DNA of 10,667 nucleotides from the NCBI GenBank assembly GCA_021161135.1, contig JAGHBD010000111.1:1-10667 (forward strand). Reading direction: 5' to 3'. The notes beneath the pieces were generated by a model. It did not search any database. It was not told the origin of the DNA and saw nothing but the letters and a program-made list of their open reading frames with translations. Made by a program: the position numbers and the translations under genes. Positions 1 through 5,193 of the stretch are shown here, in pieces; the stretch's first letter is position 1; each line of letters opens with the position of its first letter. Source of the stretch: Thermoplasmata archaeon. GTDB taxonomy: Archaea > Thermoplasmatota > E2 > UBA202 > JdFR-43.

Positions 1-153
1 ACAAAAATAGCAGCCTTATTATAGCTCAACCCTGCATGATACAAAAAGCATTCCTAATGCTCTTTCTGCATTACTTTTTCTTTCTCTAACAAAAATTCTA
101 TTTTTCACGATTCATTCCATTATCCTTTCAATTATTCCCATCCCCTCGTTCAT
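1..153 (-). pseudogene. Decayed transposase-like 5' gene fragment, cut by the window edge
   Basis: Reading leftward from an ATG at 153, thirteen sense codons are followed by an in-frame TGA (114-112). The same frame then continues as sensible protein containing RERKSNAERALGM. At the T5 tract (43-47 on the plus strand) the frame breaks; dropping one T gives LLYHAGLSYNKAAIF, which stays open to the window edge. The pieces join into one coherent sequence. The basic stretch plus the (Y/H)xxGLSYxKAA pattern resembles the N-terminal helix-turn-helix of archaeal DDE transposases; that family call rests on resemblance only. A TATA box lies 21 bases upstream of the ATG, as in the intact genes here. 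One stop plus one frameshift argues for decay rather than a single sequencing error. The rest lies outside the window. Confidence 0.42.
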
Positions 154-173
154 GGAAAAATTAAAGGAGGAGT

Positions 174-181
174 TTTATAAA
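174..181 (-). promoter_or_regulatory. TATA box upstream of the decayed ORF
   Basis: Palindromic TTTATAAA ends 21 bases before the ATG at 153. This is the same spacing as purD, the HycI-like gene and rpl44e, so it looks like a leaderless archaeal promoter that outlived its gene. Being palindromic, it could also fire rightward, but no gene starts there on the plus strand. Confidence 0.45.
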
Positions 182-224
182 ATTATTCTTAAGTTGATGG
201 TCTTGAGTATGAGTTACAAATTTG

Positions 225-229
225 AAAAA
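225..229 (-). terminator. T5 terminator after tRNA-Gly
   Basis: On the minus strand the mature tRNA end and its discriminator A are followed directly by TTTTT. An oligo-T run on the nontemplate strand is the usual archaeal intrinsic termination signal for tRNA genes. No hairpin is needed or seen. Confidence 0.5.
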
Positions 230-302
230 TGCGGGCGCCGGGATTCGAACCCGGGCATTGAGCTTGGAAGGCTCACATCCTAACCAGCTAGATCACGCCC
301 GC
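230..302 (-). tRNA. tRNA-Gly (anticodon TCC)
   Basis: The minus strand folds into a full cloverleaf. The 7-bp acceptor stem pairs GCGGGCG with CGCCCGC, the D arm contains AGCTGGTTA, and the anticodon stem TGAGC/GCTCA closes the loop CTTCCAA. The variable loop is short, and the T arm is CCGGG-TTCGAAT-CCCGG. The anticodon TCC reads GGA (and by wobble GGG) glycine codons. The discriminator is A at 230. CCA is not encoded, so it must be added by the CCA-adding enzyme, as is common in archaea. There is no intron in the anticodon loop. It is transcribed away from the coiled-coil gene, and its 3' end faces the decayed transposase-like ORF. Confidence 0.97.
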
Positions 303-323
303 TGAGGTATAAAATGGAACATG

Positions 324-336
324 ATTTTAAATTTTT
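324..336 (-). promoter_or_regulatory. TATA box for tRNA-Gly
   Basis: On the minus strand an A/T tract with TTTAAAA core sits about 24 bases upstream of the tRNA 5' end. This is the expected TATA position if transcription starts at or a few bases before the mature 5' end. Confidence 0.5.
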
Positions 337-375
337 CCTCCTTTGCCTTATCTGTGCCCCATCATTTGCAATAAC

Positions 376-383
376 TTTAAATA
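376..383 (+). promoter_or_regulatory. TATA box for the coiled-coil gene
   Basis: TTTAAATA lies 19 bases before the GTG at 402 and 28 bases before the ATG at 411, so transcription should start between or at these codons. The transcript is therefore leaderless or carries only a few untranslated bases. Confidence 0.5.
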
Positions 384-410
384 TTCATAAAATCTTTCTT
401 AGTGATTGGC

Positions 411-1247
411 ATGGAGGAAATATACGGTATTGAGGAGTTTAAAGCAAATTTTAAGAAGATGATTGAAGAAATAGATTCAATTATTAAAGGTGCCTATCAG
501 GAAAAAGAGGCAATGGAAAAACTGCGAAAATTATTTTCAGAGGAACAAATAGAGAGGCTTGAAGAGCTCATGGAAGCTATGAGAAGGCGGAGCAGGGAAG
601 CGGAGGAGCGAGCTCTCGCTGCCCTTCAGGAAGCAGAGAGATATAAAAATGAGCTTGAGAAAGAAAAGATGAGGCTTGAAAAGCTGTGGGATGCATACAA
701 AAAGCAGGAAGATGAATTTTCAGAAAAAGATGCTCAGATTGAAAGGTTACAGGAAATGCTTCTCGAAAAGGAAAAAGAAATAGAAGAATTAAAAAAGCAA
801 CTGGATGAAATGGGAGAGCTTAAGGAGAAATATGAATTGCTTGAAATGCTCAAGAAAGAGCTCGAGGAAAAAACAAAAGAGCTTGAAGAAACAAAGATAG
901 AGCTTGTCAAGGAAAGGGAAAAGAGAAATAGTCTTGAAAAAGAAGTGGAGAATTTAAAATCATATATTCCATATAAAAAGCAGGCTGAAGAACTGATGGA
1001 AAAGGTAAAAGAGCTTGAGCCACTTAAGGAATTGGTAAAATACAAGGAAAAATACAAAGAAATAGAAGAACTTTACAGGAAAGAGCAGGAAAGACTGGCG
1101 AAACTTTTCAAGAAATTCGAGGAGATTTCAAAAGAATATGAAGAGGCGAAGGCAAAACTTGAGAAATGGGAAGCATGGTACAACGAAAATAAAGAATACA
1201 TTGAGATGGCAGCAAATGCATTCAGTAAATTTAAACTCCCTGAATAA
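411..1247 (+). CDS. Coiled-coil protein of unknown function
   Basis: I do not recognise this protein. It has 278 residues. From about residue 45 to 245 it is nearly continuous Glu/Lys/Leu-rich heptad sequence (runs such as KEKEIEELKKQLDEMGELKE), typical of a long, charged coiled coil. The helix is probably interrupted near SYIPYKK (about residue 184). The N-terminal 40 residues and the C-terminal 30 (Trp/Tyr/Asn-containing, ending FSKFKLPE) are less repetitive and could be capping or binding segments. No signal peptide, membrane segment or nucleotide-binding motif is visible, so it is not an SMC/Rad50 ATPase. The start is uncertain: ATG 411 is preceded by GTGAT, a partial match to the anti-Shine-Dalgarno, while GTG 402 would add three residues. 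It is transcribed divergently from tRNA-Gly and converges on the GPN GTPase with no base between the stop codons. Structural or scaffold roles are only guesses. Confidence 0.82.
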   Translation: MEEIYGIEEFKANFKKMIEEIDSIIKGAYQEKEAMEKLRKLFSEEQIERLEELMEAMRRRSREAEERALAALQEAERYKNELEKEKMRLEKLWDAYKKQEDEFSEKDAQIERLQEMLLEKEKEIEELKKQLDEMGELKEKYELLEMLKKELEEKTKELEETKIELVKEREKRNSLEKEVENLKSYIPYKKQAEELMEKVKELEPLKELVKYKEKYKEIEELYRKEQERLAKLFKKFEEISKEYEEAKAKLEKWEAWYNENKEYIEMAANAFSKFKLPE

Positions 1248-2009
1248 CTATTTCCTTTCCAGATCCTCTCCCCCATAAAATAAATTTTGAATGGATGCAT
1301 ACAAATCTTCCATTCCCTCCCATGTTTCAGCAGAAAGAGGTATAAAAGCTGTGTGAGCCTCCATTTCTTTTATAACCGTCAGAATCCCCTCATTCATTCT
1401 TGAATAAAGCGAGGATGCTTTCATTAATTCTTCATATAAAGCATCTGGATTGCTACCCCATTCCTTCATTCTTTCCAGCATTTCTCCATCAACCATATCT
1501 ATTTTTGTCAGAATATTTATCAGTGGTGCCTCCAGCCTGAACTGAGCGGTGGCGGAGAGGAGAAGTTGCGAGGCAAAGTTGGCTGGAGTTGTGGCAAGAG
1601 AGGGATCTATAAGAAAGGCAAGAAGGGAACGATTTTTCCCAAGTTGATCAATTATTATTTTTCCTGCACTTCTGAAGGCAAAAAGTTCGAGTTGGCCTGG
1701 TGTATCAAAAAGTACATAATCTGCCCTATATTCTCCCAGCCTTTCCTCCAGCTCTTTTATGTTTAATGCAAGCATGTCGGCACAAAGTATCTGCGCTCCA
1801 TTTGGCCCCAGTTCATATTCCTTCATAACCTCATCCAGCGAAATCCATTCCCTTATATCTATCTCTGGGGCATATGGTATCTTTTTAGCCCCTGGATCAA
1901 GATTTACCGCTATACTGTCATATCCATTCCTCTTGCACCATTCATTGAAAGAGCCCGTGAGCATACTTTTTCCCGAACCCGCTGTCCCTATGAAATAAAC
2001 GTATATCAT
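1248..2009 (-). CDS. GPN-loop GTPase (archaeal Gpn1/XAB1-like family)
   Basis: This P-loop GTPase has 253 residues, the usual size for archaeal single-domain GPN proteins. G1 is GTAGSGKS (residues 8-15). The family-defining Gly-Pro-Asn insertion is at 68-70. G3 is DTPGQLE (102-108) and G4 is TKID (168-171). In this family the GPN loop of one subunit reaches into the active site of the other in a homodimer. The eukaryotic relatives help assemble and import RNA polymerase II; the archaeal role is not settled. It follows purD on the same strand and is probably co-transcribed. The start is ambiguous: ATG 2009 lies one base past the purD stop, while GTG 2018 adds three residues and overlaps purD by eight bases. 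ATG 2009 is preferred because the P-loop then begins at residue 8. No strong ribosome binding site distinguishes the two. Confidence 0.93.
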   Translation of the reverse strand: MIYVYFIGTAGSGKSMLTGSFNEWCKRNGYDSIAVNLDPGAKKIPYAPEIDIREWISLDEVMKEYELGPNGAQILCADMLALNIKELEERLGEYRADYVLFDTPGQLELFAFRSAGKIIIDQLGKNRSLLAFLIDPSLATTPANFASQLLLSATAQFRLEAPLINILTKIDMVDGEMLERMKEWGSNPDALYEELMKASSLYSRMNEGILTVIKEMEAHTAFIPLSAETWEGMEDLYASIQNLFYGGEDLERK

Positions 2010-2010
2010 A

Positions 2011-3333
2011 TTAGCCACGAATCATTTCCATATGCTTTATTCTTTTCTCTATGAGTTCTCTCTTTCCAACATCATGCCTTATAAATATATCCCATTCAAC
2101 ATATCTCAGGCATCTTTCACAAATCTGCTCAGCTTCATCAATCTCATCGGCTATCCCCACAACTGCAAGACTTCTCGATGTCGTTGTATATATTTTTCCA
2201 TTCTCTTCATTCACAGAGGCATAAAACAGCAATCCTCCATTTTCCTTTATCGCCTTTTCATCCACCTTTATTTCCTTCCCAGCTTCTGGTTTTATTCCAT
2301 AACCCTTTGGCACAACATACTTACATACCGTACTTTTATTCGCAAATCTTATTTTTATCCTGCTTAATTTTTCCTCAACCATAGCCAAACATATATCAAT
2401 AAAGTTCGTTTCCAATATTGGCAACACATTCATAGCCTCTGGATCACCAAATCTTGCATTTATTTCTATAACTTTTGGACCATCTGCAGTGAGCATGAAT
2501 TGCCCATATATGACACCCTTATACTTTCTTCCTTCTTTTTTTAACGCTTCTATAATTTTCTGGAGTATCGTTGCCGCCTCTTCATAATCATCTGCTGTCA
2601 TGAAAGGAAGTAAGCCGCTTTTATGACTGTACGAACCCATCCCTCCAGTATTTGGTCCCTTATCATCTGGAAGCAATCTCTTGTGGTCCTGCACGGCAGG
2701 CATAGGATATATCGTTGAGCCATCGCAAAATGCCTGAAGAGTAAATTCTTCCCCCACAACTTTCTCTTCTATCAGCACTTTTTTGTAGCCCCCTATGCCT
2801 TTTTCAATAATTTCCTTTGCATATTCTACCGCCTCCTCTACTCTATTAAAATGATCCCCTGCAACTTTTACACCTTTCCCACCTGTCAGGCCGAGTGGTT
2901 TTACTGCAACATCCCCTCCAAGCATTTCTATAAACTCTTTTGCTTCATTAACATCGGTAAAAACCCTACACTTTACACTGCCCTTTATAATATACTTTTC
3001 CATCAATTTTCTCATAAACTCCTTATTCGTTTCTATTTCAGCTGCCTCTTTGGTTGGCGATGCAACCATTACGCCTCCTTCCTGCAGGGTATTTGTTACT
3101 CCTGCCTCCTCGGGCGCCTCTGGCCCTATAATGGCGAGTTCTATTTTTTTATTCAATGCGTATTCCAGAACTTTTTCTGCGTCTCTTTCATCATGTAGCA
3201 TGTAGTCGCGTGCCAGCCTTTTTATCCCTGGATTTGCGTTTTTCATAAAGGAATATAATTCTCCACCGCTTTCAACAACAGCCTTACAGATAGCATGTTC
3301 TCGGGCTCCACCACCTATTACCAAAACTCGCAT
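2011..3333 (-). CDS. purD: Phosphoribosylamine--glycine ligase (GAR synthetase)
   Basis: This ATP-grasp enzyme joins glycine to 5-phosphoribosylamine with ATP hydrolysis, the second step of de novo purine synthesis. The protein has 440 residues, close to the usual 420-440. Visible landmarks are the N-domain GGGAREHAI (7-15), GPEAPEEAG (70-78), the ATP-grasp glycine-rich loop TGGKGV (150-155), the QDHKR and GPNTGGMGSYS region (215-236), and the metal/ATP-binding EINARFGDPEA (290-300). A C-terminal adapter domain follows. The reading frame extends 13 codons upstream of the chosen ATG, but that ATG begins directly with the conserved MRVLVIGGG strand. A TATA box lies 21 bases before it, implying a leaderless mRNA. 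No other pur gene is adjacent; the GPN GTPase follows one base downstream. A T5 tract upstream separates it from the HycI-like gene. Confidence 0.97.
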   Translation of the reverse strand: MRVLVIGGGAREHAICKAVVESGGELYSFMKNANPGIKRLARDYMLHDERDAEKVLEYALNKKIELAIIGPEAPEEAGVTNTLQEGGVMVASPTKEAAEIETNKEFMRKLMEKYIIKGSVKCRVFTDVNEAKEFIEMLGGDVAVKPLGLTGGKGVKVAGDHFNRVEEAVEYAKEIIEKGIGGYKKVLIEEKVVGEEFTLQAFCDGSTIYPMPAVQDHKRLLPDDKGPNTGGMGSYSHKSGLLPFMTADDYEEAATILQKIIEALKKEGRKYKGVIYGQFMLTADGPKVIEINARFGDPEAMNVLPILETNFIDICLAMVEEKLSRIKIRFANKSTVCKYVVPKGYGIKPEAGKEIKVDEKAIKENGGLLFYASVNEENGKIYTTTSRSLAVVGIADEIDEAEQICERCLRYVEWDIFIRHDVGKRELIEKRIKHMEMIRG

Positions 3334-3353
3334 TAATTGGAATACTGAAACAG

Positions 3354-3361
3354 ATAATAAA
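3354..3361 (-). promoter_or_regulatory. TATA box for purD
   Basis: Minus-strand TTTATTAT ends 21 bases before the purD ATG at 3333. It supports this start over the longer reading frame and predicts a leaderless transcript covering purD and the GPN GTPase gene. Confidence 0.55.
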
Positions 3362-3370
3362 TTTTTAGTC

Positions 3371-3375
3371 AAAAA
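3371..3375 (-). terminator. T5 terminator after the HycI-like gene
   Basis: Minus-strand TTTTT begins 7 bases past the stop codon of the HycI-like gene and just before the purD TATA box. The same stop, 7 bases, T5, TATA layout recurs between lysS and rpl44e. Confidence 0.35.
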
Positions 3376-3382
3376 TTTTTTA

Positions 3383-3820
3383 CTATTTTATCTCTTCTAT
3401 TTCGTCTATCCTCCCCTCTTTTATATATTCAATGACTTTTTCTGCTGCTTCTTTCACTTCTTTGCCCATTTTCCCATATAAACTTTTTGGTTGAATTCCT
3501 ATAAGAGTTATATCTGCACCTGTTAGCTCTTTAAGATGAGATATGAAAAGGGAAAGAGGTATGGAATGGGTGGAAAATGATGCTTTCCCCACCTTTTCTT
3601 TAGGTATTCTCCTTATCTCACCTGGCTTCAACCCCATATCAGCAGCATCTATGATAACCACCTTTTTCGGCTTGTATCTGGCTATTTTACCAATATAATT
3701 TTCTGGAACAGTTGCACAGTCTATCGCTATCCAGTCTTTATGTTTGAATTTTCTTGCAACATATACACCTATGCCATCATCGCCGTTGCTTTCATTGCCT
3801 ACGCCAAGCAGAACATTCAT
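3383..3820 (-). CDS. Hydrogenase maturation protease, HycI family
   Basis: This 145-residue protein matches the endopeptidases that cleave the C-terminal tail of the [NiFe]-hydrogenase large subunit once nickel is inserted. It shows the N-terminal G(V/I)GNExxGDDGxG signature (residues 6-18). The nickel-sensing acidic residues are Glu10 and, in IDAADMG, Asp58. The conserved His is His85 in FSTHS, followed by LIGIQPKSL, which is typical of the HycI branch serving membrane-bound, energy-converting hydrogenases. No hydrogenase structural gene is in the window, so the substrate must be elsewhere or the protein has been repurposed. ATG 3820 is chosen over ATG 3841 because the protein then begins at the conserved MNVLLGVGN strand and the TATA box lies 21 bases upstream; ATG 3841 falls inside the TATA box. 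It is divergent from the creatininase-family gene. Confidence 0.9.
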   Translation of the reverse strand: MNVLLGVGNESNGDDGIGVYVARKFKHKDWIAIDCATVPENYIGKIARYKPKKVVIIDAADMGLKPGEIRRIPKEKVGKASFSTHSIPLSLFISHLKELTGADITLIGIQPKSLYGKMGKEVKEAAEKVIEYIKEGRIDEIEEIK

Positions 3821-3839
3821 CAATGTAATAGAAAAAACC

Positions 3840-3849
3840 ATTTATAAAT
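3840..3849. promoter_or_regulatory. Palindromic TATA box shared by divergent genes
   Basis: ATTTATAAAT is a perfect 10-base palindrome and the only good TATA element between the divergent starts at 3820 and 3865. Its TTTATAAA core lies 21 bases from the minus-strand ATG, the modal spacing in this window. It is 17 bases from the plus-strand ATG, which is short, so the plus-direction start may use a weaker element. Confidence 0.5.
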
Positions 3850-3864
3850 TTGCCATATAGTTGC

Positions 3865-4629
3865 ATGAATATAGCCAATCTGACATGGAAAGAAATTGCT
3901 TCATTGCCAAAGGACGCCATTTTTTTCATCTCAGTGAGTCCTCTCGAAGCCCATGGTCCCCATTTGCCAACAGCAACAGATTTGGAAATATCTAAGAGAA
4001 TAGAAGAAGAAACAATGAGATTACTCAGCGAAAAAGGCGTAAAATGTGCCTCTTTGCCTTCGTTGCCAATAGGCGTATGCAAAAGCCTTGAAGGTTTTCC
4101 AGGCACTATATCAGTTAGCTGGAAAACTTTGCAAGATATACTTTTCGATATTATGGTATCGTTGGCATCATATGGCTTCAGATATTTCATGATAATAAGT
4201 TTTCATATGGATTTGATGCATGTAAAGGCAATACATAAAGCCATCAAGAAAGCTGGAAAGAAGGGCATAGTTGCATGCGAACCACTTGCCCCCTATTATT
4301 TCAGAGGAGAACTTTTTGAAGATATAGAAGGAGAAATTCATGCAGATATGAAAGAAACTTCCTTGGCATTATATCTTTTCCCGGAAAATGTGAGAGATTA
4401 TAAAATAGAAGATGTCAAAATAAGATTTAATCTCTTTAACTCATTGAGGAAATTCAAAGATTTGGGAGCAGAAGAAGCTTATGTCGGGAGTCCATCTAAA
4501 GCGAATGTGGCGTATGGCCAGCATCTTTTCAAAAAAATTGTGGAAAAATGTGTTGAAGCAGCATTTAAACTCAGAAAAGGAGAAAAAATCGAGCTTCCCG
4601 ACAAACTCAAAATATTTCTTAGAATTTGA
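3865..4629 (+). CDS. Creatininase / MftE-like amidohydrolase family protein
   Basis: This 254-residue protein has the creatininase-fold metal site. Residues 25-39 (SPLEAHGPHLPTATD) match the family pattern xExHGPHLPxxTD, giving ligand candidates Glu28, His30 and Asp39. HADMKETS (159-166) matches the usual HAGExETS. The family's NGHGGN loop is replaced by SFHMDL (112-117). This keeps the His (114) but puts Asp two residues later, where Pseudomonas creatininase has a Glu ligand in its His-x-Glu motif. Family members include creatininase, the riboflavin/F420 enzyme ArfB (FAPy deformylase) and mycofactocin peptidase MftE, so the substrate cannot be assigned. ATG 3865 is used because the only upstream start in frame is a TTG within the TATA region. 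There is no clear ribosome binding site. A separate promoter follows, so the gene is probably monocistronic. Confidence 0.88.
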   Translation: MNIANLTWKEIASLPKDAIFFISVSPLEAHGPHLPTATDLEISKRIEEETMRLLSEKGVKCASLPSLPIGVCKSLEGFPGTISVSWKTLQDILFDIMVSLASYGFRYFMIISFHMDLMHVKAIHKAIKKAGKKGIVACEPLAPYYFRGELFEDIEGEIHADMKETSLALYLFPENVRDYKIEDVKIRFNLFNSLRKFKDLGAEEAYVGSPSKANVAYGQHLFKKIVEKCVEAAFKLRKGEKIELPDKLKIFLRI

Positions 4630-4645
4630 GTTGCCTCTTAGGAAA

Positions 4646-4655
4646 TATTATATAT
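4646..4655 (+). promoter_or_regulatory. TATA box for the 52-residue membrane protein gene
   Basis: TATTATATAT ends 20 bases before the ATG at 4675. This matches the leaderless spacing of neighbouring genes and is good evidence that the short ORF is real. Confidence 0.5.
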
Positions 4656-4674
4656 GCCCCTTCAATATATTCAT

Positions 4675-4833
4675 ATGTTATTTCCGTTGCCATTCTGGTT
4701 AATAATTCTAATAGCTATCATAGTGCTGGTAGGATGGAAAATAATAAAATTTGCCGTAAAACTCCTTATAACAATCTTTATTCTTCTTTTTATATTTGCT
4801 TTTCTTTACTTCTTTGCCCACCTTATTTTTTAA
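4675..4833 (+). CDS. Small two-helix membrane protein (52 aa)
   Basis: This short ORF starts at ATG 4675 and ends in TAA at 4831-4833. It encodes 52 residues, almost all hydrophobic. A first membrane helix spans about residues 6-22 (beginning FWLIILIAIIVLVG), followed by a short basic linker WKIIKFAVK. A second helix spans about 29-50 and ends FFAHLIF. The positive-inside rule suggests a cytoplasmic loop with both termini outside. It has no recognisable family. Evidence that it is real: an appropriately spaced TATA box, a clean hydrophobic hairpin pattern and a stop codon that interlocks with the convergent gene. The last codons contain a T6 run that could help termination. Function unknown. 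Confidence 0.6.
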   Translation: MLFPLPFWLIILIAIIVLVGWKIIKFAVKLLITIFILLFIFAFLYFFAHLIF

Positions 4834-5042
4834 GTTATATATCTCCTCCTTATTGTATCCACTGCCTTTTTCTCCTGCGGCTCCTCCAAAAGGGAGAAAA
4901 ATAGTGAAAAGGAAATAAATGGAAACAGCAATATCAGCAAAATTACTGCCACAATCCACTGCACTATACCAGCAAAATAAAATAAGAGAACTATCAGCAC
5001 AAGCATCAGGGCAGCAGCAAGCTGTCGCCGGTGCCTTTTCAT
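4830..5042 (-). CDS. Small two-helix membrane protein (70 aa)
   Basis: This 70-residue protein has a basic N-terminus (MKRHRRQ) and a first hydrophobic helix at about residues 8-25. A second, longer hydrophobic stretch spans about 27-52, and the tail is charged and cytoplasm-like (LLEEPQEKKAVDTIRRRYIT). The topology is probably both ends inside. No known family is recognised. A TATA-like element lies about 24 bases upstream of the ATG, and two inverted repeats lie upstream of that. Its TAA overlaps the TAA of the convergent 52-residue gene within TTAA. A longer overlapping frame (4708-5061, minus) is rejected: it lacks this regular membrane pattern and runs through both genes. Confidence 0.62.
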   Translation of the reverse strand: MKRHRRQLAAALMLVLIVLLFYFAGIVQWIVAVILLILLFPFISFSLFFSLLEEPQEKKAVDTIRRRYIT

Positions 5043-5065
5043 TACATCTTTTTATTCCCATCCAA

Positions 5066-5073
5066 TATATTAA
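5066..5073 (-). promoter_or_regulatory. TATA box for the 70-residue membrane protein gene
   Basis: Minus-strand TTAATATA ends about 24 bases before the ATG at 5042, which is consistent with leaderless transcription. Confidence 0.45.
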
Positions 5074-5078
5074 TTTTT

Positions 5079-5092
5079 CTGATTATTATCAG
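5079..5092. repeat. Inverted repeat upstream of the 70-residue gene promoter
   Basis: CTGAT-TATT-ATCAG is a perfect 5-bp inverted repeat with a 4-base spacer. It sits 6 bases upstream of the TATA element, where archaeal activators or BRE-proximal regulators bind. A candidate operator; function inferred only from position. Confidence 0.4.
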
Positions 5093-5105
5093 TGTCGTTG
5101 AACCT

Positions 5106-5121
5106 TCAGAAATTTATCTGA
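5106..5121. repeat. Second inverted repeat upstream of the 70-residue gene
   Basis: TCAGA-AATTTA-TCTGA is a perfect 5-bp inverted repeat. Its half-site shares TCAG with the repeat at 5079-5092, and the two centres are about 28 bases apart. It may instead belong to the 3' region of the beta-helix gene, which ends at 5194. Confidence 0.35.
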
Positions 5122-5193
5122 CCCAATCAATTCCAACACCCGAAACGATAGCAAATGATGAGCCTTTTCCTCTTTTCTACTAAACAAACGACT

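Noticed and set aside
308..315. TATAAAAT as the tRNA-Gly promoter
   Set aside because: It ends only 6 bases from the tRNA 5' end, too close for TBP. The tract at 324-336 has the right distance.
402..410. GTG 402 as start of the coiled-coil protein
   Set aside because: Possible (TATA 19 bases upstream), but ATG 411 is preceded by GTGAT and also fits the promoter; the difference is three residues.
734..1057. Minus-strand Ser/Phe-rich frame inside the coiled-coil gene
   Set aside because: It is the antisense shadow of Glu/Lys-rich codons; it has no promoter or ribosome binding site and low-complexity Ser/Phe composition.
1566..1766. Plus-strand 66-residue Lys/Gly-rich frame opposite the GPN GTPase
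   Set aside because: Antisense shadow; the opposite strand has all GTPase motifs.
4708..5061. 117-residue minus-strand frame across the small-protein region
   Set aside because: It overlaps both small membrane-protein genes in another frame, has irregular Cys/Tyr/Lys composition, and its start lies within the promoter region of the 70-residue gene.
5079..5121. CRISPR-like or transposon terminal repeats
   Set aside because: Only two short inverted repeats with different spacers; no direct repeats, spacers or cas genes. Kept as possible operators instead.
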